A stretch of DNA of 64,000 nt, from NCBI GenBank assembly GCA_017795085.1, contig CP051246.1, positions 372,001 to 436,000 on the forward strand. The letters are read 5' to 3'. Position numbers and translations under genes: made by a program. Below are positions 8,472-17,726 of this stretch, piece by piece. Every line of letters begins with the position of its first letter. Position 1 is the first letter of the stretch. A model generated the notes under the pieces. It was given only the letters and a program-made list of their open reading frames with translations. It was not told the origin of the DNA and did not search any database. This DNA is from Salegentibacter sp. (GTDB lineage: Bacteria > Bacteroidota > Bacteroidia > Flavobacteriales > Flavobacteriaceae).

Positions 8472-9821
8472 ATGAAGATAATTATCGCCGGAGCAGGAGA
8501 AGTAGGCTTTCATCTGGCTAAATTGCTTTCTTTTGAATCCCAGGATATTACCTTAATAGATACTAGTCGTGATAATTTGGTGTATGCCGATACTCATTTA
8601 GATATCAGAACTATTAAAGGCGATGCTACTTCTATAGCAATTCTTAAAGATGCGCAAGTAAAGCATGTAGATATGCTTATAAGCGTTACTTCCAGTGAAG
8701 CAACTAATATTACTGTTTGTGTTTTAGCTAAGCAACTCGGGGCGAAAAGGACTATCGCACGAATTTCGAATACCGAATTTTTGCATAGTAAGGAGGAGAT
8801 TGGTTTTACACGTTTTGGAATAGACGAATTAATTTCTCCTGAAGCCATTGCAGCCAGGGAAATTGAATTGCTTCTTAACCAATCAGCTTTTAACGACAGC
8901 TATGAGTTTGAAGGCGGAGCCTTAACCATGATTGGTCTTAATCTTTCACAAAATGCTATGTTTGTTGGTAAAACGGTACGCGAAGCAGCCAAGATTTTTC
9001 CTGAACTCAATTTTGTGCCTATTGCCATTCAACGCTATGGCACACAATATACTTTAATTCCCAGGGGAGATACCCAGTTTAAGGAAGGCGATCAGGTCAA
9101 TTTTATCACCTTAAAAAGCGGGGTTGAAAACCTGTATAAACTTACGGGAAAAGTAAAACAGGATATTAAAAATGTAATGATTTTGGGCGGAAGTAAGATT
9201 GGTAAAAAAACAGCCCGCGACCTTTGTAAAAATAGTTTTAATATAAAATTAATTGAACAAAATAAAAATAAGGCTTATGATCTGGCCGATGAATTACCAA
9301 AAGCTCTTGTGATATATGGGGATGGCAGAAATGTAGAATTGCTGGAAGAAGAAAATATCTATGATATGGATGCTTTTATTGCTGTTACCGGAAATTCGGA
9401 AACCAATATTATGTCTTGTTTGGTGGCTAAATCAAAGAGCGTTAAAAAAACCATTTCCCTGGTTGAAAATATGGATTATTACCAGTTGAGCCATTCAATA
9501 GGAATTGATACCTTAATCAATAAAAAATTATTGGCAGCCAATAATATTTTTAGATATGTACGCAAGGGTGAGGTAGTTGCCATGACCAAGATCAATAATA
9601 TGAATGCCGAGTTATTAGAATTTATTGTAAAACCCGGTTCACAGGTATGTAATAAACGAATCAAAAACCTTGATTTTCCCCGTTCAGCCATCATTGGAGG
9701 AATAATTAGAGATGGTAAAGGAATAATAGCCTTAGGAGATTTTATGATAGAAGCGGGCGACCGTATTGTGGTTTGCTGTCTGCCGCGTTCTATTAAAAAG
9801 GTTGAAAAGCTCTTTTTATAA
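8472..9821 (+). CDS. trkA: Trk potassium uptake system regulatory subunit TrkA
   Basis: TrkA is the cytoplasmic nucleotide-binding ring that gates the TrkH potassium channel. The 449-residue protein has two RCK_N/RCK_C repeats: the first Rossmann motif at the very N-terminus (IIIAGAGEVGFHLAKLL), the second near residue 235 (VMILGGSKIGKKTARDL), where the canonical GxGxxG is degenerate (GGSKIG). Each is followed by a TrkA_C segment (FVGKTVREA; GDRIVVCCLP at the end). Its stop and the trkH start overlap by one base (TAATG), so the two are translationally coupled. Confidence 0.95.
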   Translation: MKIIIAGAGEVGFHLAKLLSFESQDITLIDTSRDNLVYADTHLDIRTIKGDATSIAILKDAQVKHVDMLISVTSSEATNITVCVLAKQLGAKRTIARISNTEFLHSKEEIGFTRFGIDELISPEAIAAREIELLLNQSAFNDSYEFEGGALTMIGLNLSQNAMFVGKTVREAAKIFPELNFVPIAIQRYGTQYTLIPRGDTQFKEGDQVNFITLKSGVENLYKLTGKVKQDIKNVMILGGSKIGKKTARDLCKNSFNIKLIEQNKNKAYDLADELPKALVIYGDGRNVELLEEENIYDMDAFIAVTGNSETNIMSCLVAKSKSVKKTISLVENMDYYQLSHSIGIDTLINKKLLAANNIFRYVRKGEVVAMTKINNMNAELLEFIVKPGSQVCNKRIKNLDFPRSAIIGGIIRDGKGIIALGDFMIEAGDRIVVCCLPRSIKKVEKLFL

Positions 9822-11317
9822 TGCCACGGCTCAATTATCAAATCATTTTTCACGTTATGGGGCTATTGTTGCTTTGTAATGGCGGCTTTATGCTCACAGC
9901 GGTTTTAATGAGTTGGTATTATGATGATGGTGTAACCCTGCAAATTTCTACTGCAGCGCTTATTACTTTATTTATAGGGGTGCTTTTAATGTTTAGTACC
10001 AAGGGACACCGAAAGGAGGTGAAAAAGCGTGAAGGCTATATTATTGTTTCCTTCGGATGGGTTTTTATGGCGCTTAGCGGTACTTTACCATATGTAGTAA
10101 GTGAAGCCATACCTTCTTTTACCGATGCGTTTTTTGAAACCATGTCGGGCTACACGACTACCGGGGCTTCTATTTTAAATGATATTGAATCAATCCCGAA
10201 AGGAATTTTATTTTGGAGAAGCTTGACCCACTGGATTGGTGGTATGGGAATTATTGTTTTGGCTATTGCCATTTTACCATTACTGGGGATAGGAGGGATG
10301 CAGCTTTTTGCTGCGGAAGCGCCTGGCCCGAGTGCCGATAAGCTTAAACCTCGAATTACCGACACCGCGAAACGACTATGGCTTATTTATGTAAGTTACA
10401 CCTTAGCTGAAACTATTTTGTTATGGGTGGCCGGAATGAGCTTTTTTGATGCCATCAATCACGCTTTGAGTACCCTGTCTACCGGTGGTTTTTCAACTAA
10501 AAACATCAGTGTTGCCTATTGGAATGATAATCCGCTAATTCAATATATTATTATCATTTTTATGTTCTTGGCAGGAAGTAACTTTGTATTGAGTTATTTT
10601 AGTTTTAAAGGCCGTATCCAAAGAGTATTACACGATGATGAATTTAAATGGTATTTCTTTTTTATAGCTGGTTTTACTGCTATTTCAGCCATTTTGATTT
10701 ATTTTAATGCCGATCCCAGTTTGTCACAAATTAACCACCCCATGGTGTTGGGTGAAGCTGAGAGTGCGTTTAGACATGCTGTTTTTCAGGTCCTGGCAAT
10801 TATAACTACTACCGGTTTTGTCACCGCTGATTATACGGTCTGGACCCCGTTTTTAACCATTGTCTTTTTTGGCTTGTTTTTTCTAGGAGGCTCAGCTGGG
10901 TCAACCGCTGGGGGGGTAAAAGTGATGCGTCATATTATAATGATACGAAACGGGGTTACCGAATTTAAACGAAGCCTTCATCCTAATGCCGTATTGCCGG
11001 TGCGTTTTAACGGAAAATCGATTAGTAGTGATATCGTATTTAATGTTTTAGGATTCTTTATCCTGTATATGCTGGCCTTTATTATTGGTGCGGTGGTATT
11101 GGCGGGTTTAGATCTTGATTTTGCTACAGCAATAGGAGGGGCAGCCTCTTCTTTGGGGAATATTGGTCCTGCTTTTGGCGCTTTGGGGCCCGTTAATAAC
11201 TTTGATGTTTTACCCGCTTTCGGAAAATGGTGGTGTGCATTTCTAATGCTTATCGGAAGGCTTGAGCTCTTTACCGTACTAATTATTCTTACCCCGTTTT
11301 TCTGGAGGAATCGATAA
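9821..11317 (+). CDS. trkH: Trk potassium uptake channel TrkH
   Basis: TrkH is the membrane channel subunit that imports potassium with TrkA. The 498 residues form about ten to twelve membrane helices in the four-fold M1-P-M2 arrangement; P-loop filter segments are visible as ETMSGYTTTGASIL, HALSTLSTGGFSTKN, ITTTGFVTADY and SSLGNIGPAFG, each with the filter glycine. The ATG overlaps the last base of trkA. The gene is followed by a hairpin shared with the convergent aminotransferase. Confidence 0.95.
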   Translation: MPRLNYQIIFHVMGLLLLCNGGFMLTAVLMSWYYDDGVTLQISTAALITLFIGVLLMFSTKGHRKEVKKREGYIIVSFGWVFMALSGTLPYVVSEAIPSFTDAFFETMSGYTTTGASILNDIESIPKGILFWRSLTHWIGGMGIIVLAIAILPLLGIGGMQLFAAEAPGPSADKLKPRITDTAKRLWLIYVSYTLAETILLWVAGMSFFDAINHALSTLSTGGFSTKNISVAYWNDNPLIQYIIIIFMFLAGSNFVLSYFSFKGRIQRVLHDDEFKWYFFFIAGFTAISAILIYFNADPSLSQINHPMVLGEAESAFRHAVFQVLAIITTTGFVTADYTVWTPFLTIVFFGLFFLGGSAGSTAGGVKVMRHIIMIRNGVTEFKRSLHPNAVLPVRFNGKSISSDIVFNVLGFFILYMLAFIIGAVVLAGLDLDFATAIGGAASSLGNIGPAFGALGPVNNFDVLPAFGKWWCAFLMLIGRLELFTVLIILTPFFWRNR

Positions 11318-11421
11318 ATCACAAGACTTTTTTATAAATACGCCATTAGGGCCAATTTAAGCAATCTCTAAAATGAATTTTGAAGTGTTGGCTTAGAACT
11401 AAGGAATGATATCAATAAAAA

Positions 11422-11456
11422 AAGCCTCACAGTGTTTTTAAATTACCGTGAGGCTT
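11422..11456 (-). terminator. Hairpin terminator between trkH and the aminotransferase
   Basis: A nine-pair stem (11422-11430 with 11448-11456, AAGCCTCAC/GTGAGGCTT) has an A run on the left and a short T run on the right. On the minus strand the stem is followed by TTTTTTTATT, so it best ends the aminotransferase mRNA and may serve trkH as well. Confidence 0.8.
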
Positions 11457-11477
11457 ATTTGTACAATTAATAGAAAA

Positions 11478-12671
11478 CTAAGCTTTGGCTAAAGCTGATT
11501 TAATACGCTTCAAAGCTTCTTCTATCTGACTTTCACTTGCTGCATAAGAAATCCTTATACATTCTGGGTTTCCAAAAGCATCACCGGTAACAGTAGCTAC
11601 TAGGGCTTCTTCAAGCAGGAACATAGAGAAGTCGGTAGCGTTTTCAATTTTATGGCACTTAATGGTTTTTCCGAAGAAATGAGAAACATTCGGGAATACA
11701 TAAAACGCGCCTTCTGGTTCGGTAGTTACAAAACCGTCAATATCATTTAATAAATCTATAATAAGTTTACGGCGCTTTTTAAAAGTATCTACCATATAAC
11801 TTATTTTACTTACGGGAGCTTCAAGCGCGCTAATGGTAGCACGTTGAGCAATACAGTTGGCACCGCTGGTTATCTGACCTTGAATTTTATTACAGGCACG
11901 GGCTATCCAGGTAGGAGCGCCAATATATCCAATTCGCCAACCAGTCATGGCAAATGCTTTGGCAACCCCGTTTACGGTTACTACCTGGTCATACATATCT
12001 TCAAATTGCGCCATAGAAGCGTGACCTCCTACAAAATTAATGTGCTCGTAGATTTCGTCACTCACAACAATAATGTCTGGATGTTTTTTTAAAACATCTG
12101 CCAGGCCTCTTAATTCCTCTTTACTATATACCATCCCACTTGGGTTACAAGGCGAACTGTACCAAATCATCTTGGTTTTTGGTGTAATAGCGGCTTCCAA
12201 TTGTTCGGGAGTCATTTTGAAGTCGGTTTCAACCGTAGTTGGAACTTCCACCGGTATGCCTTCAGCAAGTTTAACGATTTCAGCATAACTTACCCAGTAA
12301 GGACAGGGAAGGATAACCTCATCTCCCGGATTTAATAAAACCATCGCCACATTGGCCAAAGATTGCTTAGCTCCTGTAGAAACTACTATTTGAGAGTGGT
12401 TATAAGTAAGATTGTTATCACGCTTGAATTTAGTGATAATTGCATCCTTAAGTTCAACATAACCATCTACTGGTGTATAAGAATTATAATCGTCGTTTAT
12501 AGCCTGAATGGCTGCATCTTTTATAAAATCGGGCGTGTTGAAGTCGGGCTCGCCAAGGCTAAGGCCTATAATATCTTTACCTTCGGCTCTTAGTTCACGC
12601 GCTTTTGCAGCCATGGCCAAAGTTTGGGATGTCGCCAGGTTATTAATCCTGTTAGATAATTTCTCTTGCAT
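11478..12671 (-). CDS. aspC: PLP-dependent aminotransferase, aspartate aminotransferase type
   Basis: Class I/II fold-type I aminotransferase of 397 residues, probably making aspartate/oxaloacetate from glutamate. Signatures: GEPDFNTP (substrate/PLP region), STGAKQSL, YSSPCNPSGM with the conserved Asn-Pro, VSDEIYEHI (Asp and Tyr that hold PLP) and VNGVAKAFAMTGWRIGY with the Schiff-base lysine K238; GDAFG and RISYAAS near the end carry the carboxylate-binding Arg. Subfamily Ib (Thermus type) fits best. Substrate range cannot be settled by sequence. The gene starts at ATG 12671, 22 bp after the desaturase stop, so both could be one transcript. Confidence 0.9.
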   Translation of the reverse strand: MQEKLSNRINNLATSQTLAMAAKARELRAEGKDIIGLSLGEPDFNTPDFIKDAAIQAINDDYNSYTPVDGYVELKDAIITKFKRDNNLTYNHSQIVVSTGAKQSLANVAMVLLNPGDEVILPCPYWVSYAEIVKLAEGIPVEVPTTVETDFKMTPEQLEAAITPKTKMIWYSSPCNPSGMVYSKEELRGLADVLKKHPDIIVVSDEIYEHINFVGGHASMAQFEDMYDQVVTVNGVAKAFAMTGWRIGYIGAPTWIARACNKIQGQITSGANCIAQRATISALEAPVSKISYMVDTFKKRRKLIIDLLNDIDGFVTTEPEGAFYVFPNVSHFFGKTIKCHKIENATDFSMFLLEEALVATVTGDAFGNPECIRISYAASESQIEEALKRIKSALAKA

Positions 12672-12693
12672 TTTTAAAAGGGTTAAAATTAAT

Positions 12694-13800
12694 TTAGACT
12701 GAAATTGCAGGTTTTGCCCCCATCGCTTTTAGATGTTTAAAATGAGCAATAATTGCTGCGCGTGTGGTTTTATATTCGTGATACGGCAAATTGCATTCTT
12801 GTGCTGTTTGTCGTACAATTTTTGAGATTTTTGAATAATGAATATGACTAATATTCGGAAAAATATGGTGTTCTACCTGGTGGTTTAATCCGCCGGTAAA
12901 CCAATTCACAATTTTGTTTTTAGTTGAAAAGTTTACTGTGGTAAACAATTGATGTATTGCCCAGGTGTTTTTCATAGAGCCGGTTTTATCAGGTAATGGC
13001 ATTTCGGTTTGATTAACCACATGGGCTAATTGAAATACGATGCTTAAGATTAATCCCGCGGTATAATGCATCACAAAAAAACCGATTAATATTTTCCACC
13101 AGGCAATGGATAAAATCAGCATAGGTAAAACAATCCAAACGGCAATGTAAAGTATTTTGGTTATGGCTACAATGCTCCATTGCGTAACCGGATTTGGCAT
13201 TTTGCCATAGGCCAGTTTTCTTTTGAGATAACGTCTGGTTTGCTTAAAATCAGTAGTAATGGCCCAATTGAAAGTCAAAAGTCCATATAAAAACACGGAA
13301 TAATAATGCTGAAACTTATGAATGCGACTCCACTTTGAATGTTTTGAAAAACGGATAACCCTGCCAGCTTCCAAATCTTCATCGTGGCCGTGAATATTGG
13401 TGTAAGTGTGGTGCAAAACGTTATGCTGAACCTGCCAGTTATAAACGTTTCCGGCCAGTAAATACATAGTTCCCCCCATAATTTTATTTACCCACTTTTT
13501 TGAAGAATAAGAGCCGTGATTGCCATCGTGCATGATGTTCATGCCTACGCCGGCCATTCCTGCGCCCATTACCACAGTAAGCAGAAGCATCCACCATTGG
13601 GAAATATCAAGGCTTAGAATCAAAAAGTATGGGGATAAAAATAATGAAAACATCACTATGGTTTTGAGGTGAAGTTTCCAGTTTCCGGTTTTTTTTAAGT
13701 TATTTTCTTTAAAATAAGTGTTTACCCGTTTATTAAGTGTTCTGAAAAATTTAGCAGAATCTACCCGGGAAAACCTGATATTATTATATGTGTATTCCAT
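12694..13800 (-). CDS. Membrane fatty acid desaturase (acyl-CoA/lipid desaturase)
   Basis: Di-iron membrane desaturase of 368 residues that inserts a double bond in acyl chains and so tunes membrane fluidity. All three histidine boxes are present: HDGNH (91-95), HNVLHH (126-131) and HQVEHH (307-312). The QxxHH form of the third box is typical of front-end (delta-5/6) and linoleoyl-CoA-type desaturases; no cytochrome b5 domain is present. Four or more hydrophobic helices lie between the boxes. A TAACTTTG -7 box lies just upstream at 13826-13819. The regioselectivity cannot be predicted. Confidence 0.92.
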   Translation of the reverse strand: MEYTYNNIRFSRVDSAKFFRTLNKRVNTYFKENNLKKTGNWKLHLKTIVMFSLFLSPYFLILSLDISQWWMLLLTVVMGAGMAGVGMNIMHDGNHGSYSSKKWVNKIMGGTMYLLAGNVYNWQVQHNVLHHTYTNIHGHDEDLEAGRVIRFSKHSKWSRIHKFQHYYSVFLYGLLTFNWAITTDFKQTRRYLKRKLAYGKMPNPVTQWSIVAITKILYIAVWIVLPMLILSIAWWKILIGFFVMHYTAGLILSIVFQLAHVVNQTEMPLPDKTGSMKNTWAIHQLFTTVNFSTKNKIVNWFTGGLNHQVEHHIFPNISHIHYSKISKIVRQTAQECNLPYHEYKTTRAAIIAHFKHLKAMGAKPAISV

Positions 13801-13818
13801 TGAAATCTAAATGAGCCC

Positions 13819-13826
13819 CAAAGTTA
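13819..13826 (-). promoter_or_regulatory. -7 promoter box of the desaturase gene
   Basis: TAACTTTG on the minus strand matches TAnnTTTG and lies 19 bp before the ATG at 13800; no convincing -33 TTTG is seen. Confidence 0.45.
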
Positions 13827-13882
13827 AGATATTCTATAAGCTATCATTGTTAAATACCGGAAATTTTCCGTGGTAATTTATG

Positions 13883-13890
13883 TATTTTTG
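13883..13890 (+). promoter_or_regulatory. -7 promoter box of rsmG
   Basis: TATTTTTG matches TAnnTTTG. Transcription would start near 13895, about 13 nt ahead of the TTG start codon at 13908, which supports that non-ATG start. Confidence 0.5.
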
Positions 13891-13907
13891 TGCCAAAATT
13901 TTAAGAT

Positions 13908-14537
13908 TTGGAATTAATCAGGAAATATTTCCCGAAATTAAACGAGATACAGTTAGAACAATTTAGCAAACTTGAAGAGTTGTATAAAGATTGGAATCTA
14001 AAAATAAATGTGGTTTCCCGAAAAGATATTGACGAATTATATTTACGGCACGTACTACATTCATTGGGAATTGCAAAGGTGCAGGAATTTAATGCGGGAG
14101 CTCAAATTTTGGATGTAGGGACCGGAGGTGGTTTTCCGGGAATTCCATTGGCTATTTTGTTTCCTGAAACCAATTTTCATTTGGTAGATTCTATCGGAAA
14201 AAAGATGAAAGTCGTAGAAGAAGTTGTTGCCGGCCTGCAACTTAAAAATGTTAATACCACTAATTCCCGTGTTGAGGAAATTAAAGGGGAATACGATTTT
14301 ATTGTAAGCAGGGCAGTAGCTGCTATGCCAACTTTTGTACACTGGACTAAAGGTAAAATTGGTAAAAAAAGTAAACACGAGCTCAAAAACGGTATTCTTT
14401 ACCTGAAAGGAGGTGATCTTTCCGAAGAATTAAACGATTATCCCAAAGCTGAGGTTTATGAACTTTCCAACTTTTTTGAAGAAGCTTTTTTTGAAACTAA
14501 AAGGGTGGTTTACTTACCCTTGAAATACAAGAAATAA
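13908..14537 (+). CDS. rsmG: 16S rRNA (guanine-527-N7) methyltransferase
   Basis: RsmG methylates G527 in the 530 loop of 16S rRNA; its loss gives low-level streptomycin resistance in other bacteria. The 209-residue length is normal. Motifs: INVVSRKDIDELYLRHVLHS at the N-terminus, ILDVGTGGGFPGIPLAI (SAM-binding) and FIVSRAVAAMPTFVHW. The start is TTG (MELIRKYFP...), the only candidate that gives the usual family N-terminus, and it lies just after a -7 box. The desaturase gene is divergent. Confidence 0.94.
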   Translation: MELIRKYFPKLNEIQLEQFSKLEELYKDWNLKINVVSRKDIDELYLRHVLHSLGIAKVQEFNAGAQILDVGTGGGFPGIPLAILFPETNFHLVDSIGKKMKVVEEVVAGLQLKNVNTTNSRVEEIKGEYDFIVSRAVAAMPTFVHWTKGKIGKKSKHELKNGILYLKGGDLSEELNDYPKAEVYELSNFFEEAFFETKRVVYLPLKYKK

Positions 14538-14851
14538 TACACCTGATAAAGCGTGTTTCTCGATACATTACTCTTTCCTTACTGTAGAATAGGAATGTTT
14601 TGGTAAAGTCCAATATTGGTTTTATTGCTGCCTTTCAATTTAACTTACTGGTTTTTTTCTGGTGACATCTTTGATAACTACTGTGCAAAAAAATACCTAA
14701 CTAAACGAGTAAAAGAAATGTCTTTTGCAAGAGCCTTTTGAATAAATGCTAAAACCCCGGTAACTGGTAACTTAACTATCCGGGGTTTTAGTTATGTATT
14801 CTGAAAATAATAGTTATCTGGTACTCTACCAGAGGCTATTTGGTTTAAAAC
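14538..14851. other. Intergenic region rsmG-pruA (314 bp)
   Basis: Between the convergent genes rsmG and pruA I see no coding potential or RNA gene. The only clear element is the pruA terminator at 14751-14789; the rest is AT-rich sequence without recognisable structure. Confidence 0.6.
14751..14789 (-). terminator. Intrinsic terminator after pruA
   Basis: A ten-pair perfect stem AAAACCCCGG (14751-14760) with CCGGGGTTTT (14780-14789) has a 19-base loop; T runs lie on both sides, so it can act for pruA and, from the other side, for rsmG. Confidence 0.8.
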
Positions 14852-16495
14852 TTATTCTCCCATAAAAGGATAACGATAATCGGTTGCAGGAACAAAAGTT
14901 TCTTTTATCAATCGTACAGAAACCCAACGTAAAAGGTTCATTTTAGAGCCGGCTTTATCGTTGGTACCGCTGGAACGGGCTCCACCAAATGGTTGCTGGC
15001 CAACTACGGCTCCTGTAGGCTTATCATTGATATAGAAGTTTCCTGCCGAATTTTGTAATAAATCGGTAGCCCGGGCAGCTTCATAACGATCTCCAGAGAA
15101 AATGGCTCCTGTAAGTCCGTATATACTGGTGTTGTCTACCAATTTACAGATTTCAGCCCATTTTTCACTGCTGAAGTTTTTATCATCATAAGCATAAATG
15201 GTTACCACGGGACCAAATAATTCAGTTTCCATGGTGGTATAATTCGGATTGCTGGTGAGGATTACTGTTGGCTCAATAAAATAACCTTTTGATTTGTCAT
15301 AATTTCCCCCTACCACAATTTCAGCGTCTTTGTCTTTTTTAGCTTTATCTATATAGCCAGCCAGTTTATCAAACGAGCCTTCATGAATTACTGCATTAAT
15401 AAAGTTATCCATGTCTTCAGGCGACCCCATTTTAAAAGACTGGACATCTTCTATTACATAATCTTTAATTTGTGGCCAAAGGCTTTTAGGAAGATAAACC
15501 CTTGAAGCCGCACTGCATTTTTGCCCCTGGTATTCAAAAGCACCACGGGAGATAGCAGTTGCTACCTGTTTTGCATTTGAGGTTGGATGGGCCACAATAA
15601 AGTCTTTCCCGCCGGTTTCTCCTACAATTCTTGGATAGCTTTTATATTTCTGAATATTATTACCGATTTTACCCCAGATTCCTTTAAAGACATTGGTGCT
15701 TCCAGTAAAATGGATTCCCGCAAATTCAGGGCTGTCCAAAATGGTATCGGTAATCATTTCAGGATCGCCCATTAGCATGTTTATTACGCCGTCAGGCAGG
15801 CCTGCTTCTTTAAAAACCTCCATAATTACCTGAGCTGAAAATACCTGACTGTCACTGGGTTTCCATACTGTTACATTACCCATTAAAGCGGCACTTGAAG
15901 GAAGGTTTCCTGAAATAGCCGTGAAATTAAAAGGAGTGATAGCATACACAAAGCCTTCTAATGGGCGGTATTCTACGCGGTTCCAGCTACCCTCGGAAGA
16001 TTCCGGTTGCTCATCATACATTTGTGACATATATTCTACATTAAAACGAAGAAAGTCACAAAGTTCACAGGCAGAATCAATTTCAGCCTGATATATGTTT
16101 TTTGATTGCCCAATCATTGTTGCGGCATTAATACGTTGGCGGTAAGGCCCGGCAATAAGATCAGCAGCTTTTAAAAACACCGCAGCGCGTTGTTCCCATT
16201 CTAATTTAGCCCATTTTTCACGGGCTTTTAGAGCCTCATCTATGGCCTCTTTTACATGTTTCTTTTTGGCCAGGTGATAAACCCCGAGATCGTGTTTATG
16301 GTCGTGAGGGGGATGCATAGAGACAGTATCACCGGTTTTTACTTCTTTTGAACCTATGTACAGGGGAACTTCCATTTTGGTGTTGTACATATCTTTATAA
16401 GTAAGCAATACTTCTTCTCTTTCCGGAGTGCCCGGAGCGTAAGATTTAACCGGTTCGTTAACGGCTACCGGAACGTGAAAAAATCCTTTTCCCAT
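14852..16495 (-). CDS. pruA: 1-pyrroline-5-carboxylate / glutamate-semialdehyde dehydrogenase
   Basis: This NAD-dependent aldehyde dehydrogenase oxidises glutamate gamma-semialdehyde to glutamate, the second step of proline breakdown. It is the stand-alone form (547 residues), not the PutA fusion. Motifs: ITPFNFTAISGNLP, VTVWKPSDSQ, IHFTGSTNVF, the general-base Glu in VGETGGKDF (E293) and the nucleophilic Cys in YQGQKCSAASR (C327), then TELFGPVVTIY and QPFGGARSSGTN. The ATG at 16495 gives the usual N-terminus. No proline dehydrogenase gene is nearby. A terminator follows. Confidence 0.96.
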   Translation of the reverse strand: MGKGFFHVPVAVNEPVKSYAPGTPEREEVLLTYKDMYNTKMEVPLYIGSKEVKTGDTVSMHPPHDHKHDLGVYHLAKKKHVKEAIDEALKAREKWAKLEWEQRAAVFLKAADLIAGPYRQRINAATMIGQSKNIYQAEIDSACELCDFLRFNVEYMSQMYDEQPESSEGSWNRVEYRPLEGFVYAITPFNFTAISGNLPSSAALMGNVTVWKPSDSQVFSAQVIMEVFKEAGLPDGVINMLMGDPEMITDTILDSPEFAGIHFTGSTNVFKGIWGKIGNNIQKYKSYPRIVGETGGKDFIVAHPTSNAKQVATAISRGAFEYQGQKCSAASRVYLPKSLWPQIKDYVIEDVQSFKMGSPEDMDNFINAVIHEGSFDKLAGYIDKAKKDKDAEIVVGGNYDKSKGYFIEPTVILTSNPNYTTMETELFGPVVTIYAYDDKNFSSEKWAEICKLVDNTSIYGLTGAIFSGDRYEAARATDLLQNSAGNFYINDKPTGAVVGQQPFGGARSSGTNDKAGSKMNLLRWVSVRLIKETFVPATDYRYPFMGE

Positions 16496-16634
16496 AATTA
16501 TATCTTCTGTTTTTTTGATTTGAATATTATGAATATAAAGGTAAAAAAATTAGTCGATTTTTGACAATAGGTACGGCCTCTTCACTAAAGCTTAACTTTT
16601 TTAGTAAATTGGGTTAAATTATTAAGAAATATAT

Positions 16635-17345
16635 ATGTGTACTATCACTTTAGTTGCAGGAGCAAATTCGGCTCAATCTTTTATTTTAACATCTAATCGT
16701 GATGAGGCCAGTGAGCGTAAGGCTTTGGCACCAGATTTTGAAGTTAAAAATGGTGTTGAACTTTTATTTCCGAAAGACCCGGTTGGAGGTGGAAGCTGGA
16801 TTGGTGTAAGTTCACAAAAACGTGTGGCCTGCTTGATGAATGGCGCATTTAAACCTCATAAAAGAAATTTGCCTTACCGAAAAAGCCGTGGGCAGGTTTT
16901 AAAAGAAATCCTGCTTGCTAAAAACGCCTCGGAAATTCTTAACAAGATAAGTCTTGAAGGTATTGAAGCCTTTACAATAATTATTGCCGATTGGAACGAA
17001 AACCTGATTTTTTACGAGTTGGTTTGGGATGAAGAAAAAAAGCATGTAAAAAAGTTGGATGAAACTCCAAAAATATGGTCTTCTTCTCCTTTATATTCCG
17101 AAGAAATGAAAAAGATGAGGGAAACCTGGTTTACTGAAATTAAAAACGATTTAAGTGCTGAAAATATTTTGGAATTTCATCATTCCGGTGGCATTGGCGA
17201 TAAGGAACTTGACCTTATTATTGATCGTGGCTTCCTGAAAACCCAGAGTATTTCACAGCTAATTTTAGAACAAGATATGTTGAATTTCTGGTACAAAGAT
17301 TTAAAAACAGGGAAAATCACTCAACAAAAAATGCTTTTTAATTGA
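16635..17345 (+). CDS. NRDE (TANGO2-like) family protein
   Basis: The 236-residue protein starts MCTITLVAGAN and carries the NRDE motif (TSNRDEASERKA, about residues 21-32), with GGSWIGV and CLMNGAF that mark the family. TANGO2/NRDE proteins have an Ntn-hydrolase-like fold starting at Cys2; their role in bacteria is unknown, and in animals they are tied to haem and lipid handling. There is no signal peptide, so it is cytoplasmic. It is convergent with apaG and the two coding regions overlap by 8 bp. Confidence 0.88.
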   Translation: MCTITLVAGANSAQSFILTSNRDEASERKALAPDFEVKNGVELLFPKDPVGGGSWIGVSSQKRVACLMNGAFKPHKRNLPYRKSRGQVLKEILLAKNASEILNKISLEGIEAFTIIIADWNENLIFYELVWDEEKKHVKKLDETPKIWSSSPLYSEEMKKMRETWFTEIKNDLSAENILEFHHSGGIGDKELDLIIDRGFLKTQSISQLILEQDMLNFWYKDLKTGKITQQKMLFN

Positions 17346-17724
17346 GTGCAAAAGGTGCGCTTAATTTAAAAGAAGGGATTTTTACTTTAAATCGACGGGT
17401 TGAAGTGAAATTTACCATATTGTAATATCCGCTCATGGCTCCAAACGGCGAAGTTAATAAACAACCGCTATTATAAGAATGGGTTTCTCCAGGTTTTATT
17501 ACCGGCTTTTTACCAATTACACCTTCCCCTTGAACGGTTTCGGTTTTATTGAGCGCATCTTTTATTTTCCAGTATCTGGAATTTAATTGTACAGAATCAT
17601 TGCTCTGGTTTTCAATAGTGATGCGGTAACCAAAGGCAAAAAACATTTTGTAGTTCCTGTAAAAGGAACCATCAAAGCTAGTTTCTACCGAAATTTTAAT
17701 ACCTCTGGTTACTTGTTGTATCAT
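17338..17724 (-). CDS. apaG: ApaG domain protein
   Basis: ApaG is a small immunoglobulin-like (fibronectin type III-like) protein of about 125 residues, linked to Co2+/Mg2+ resistance in Salmonella and used as a protein-binding domain in F-box proteins. Here 128 residues, with YRITIENQSNDSVQLNSRYW, EGVIGKKPVIKPGETHSY and the GAMSGYY motif. It is the last gene of the probable operon plug-DUF3667-apaG: its start is 2 bp from the DUF3667 stop. Molecular function is not known. Confidence 0.93.
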   Translation of the reverse strand: MIQQVTRGIKISVETSFDGSFYRNYKMFFAFGYRITIENQSNDSVQLNSRYWKIKDALNKTETVQGEGVIGKKPVIKPGETHSYNSGCLLTSPFGAMSGYYNMVNFTSTRRFKVKIPSFKLSAPFALN

Positions 17725-17726
17725 AA

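Noticed and set aside
14407..14418. Perfect SD-like AAAGGAGGTGAT inside rsmG
   Set aside because: It codes for conserved-looking residues (LKGGDL) in frame and no start codon with a good frame follows.
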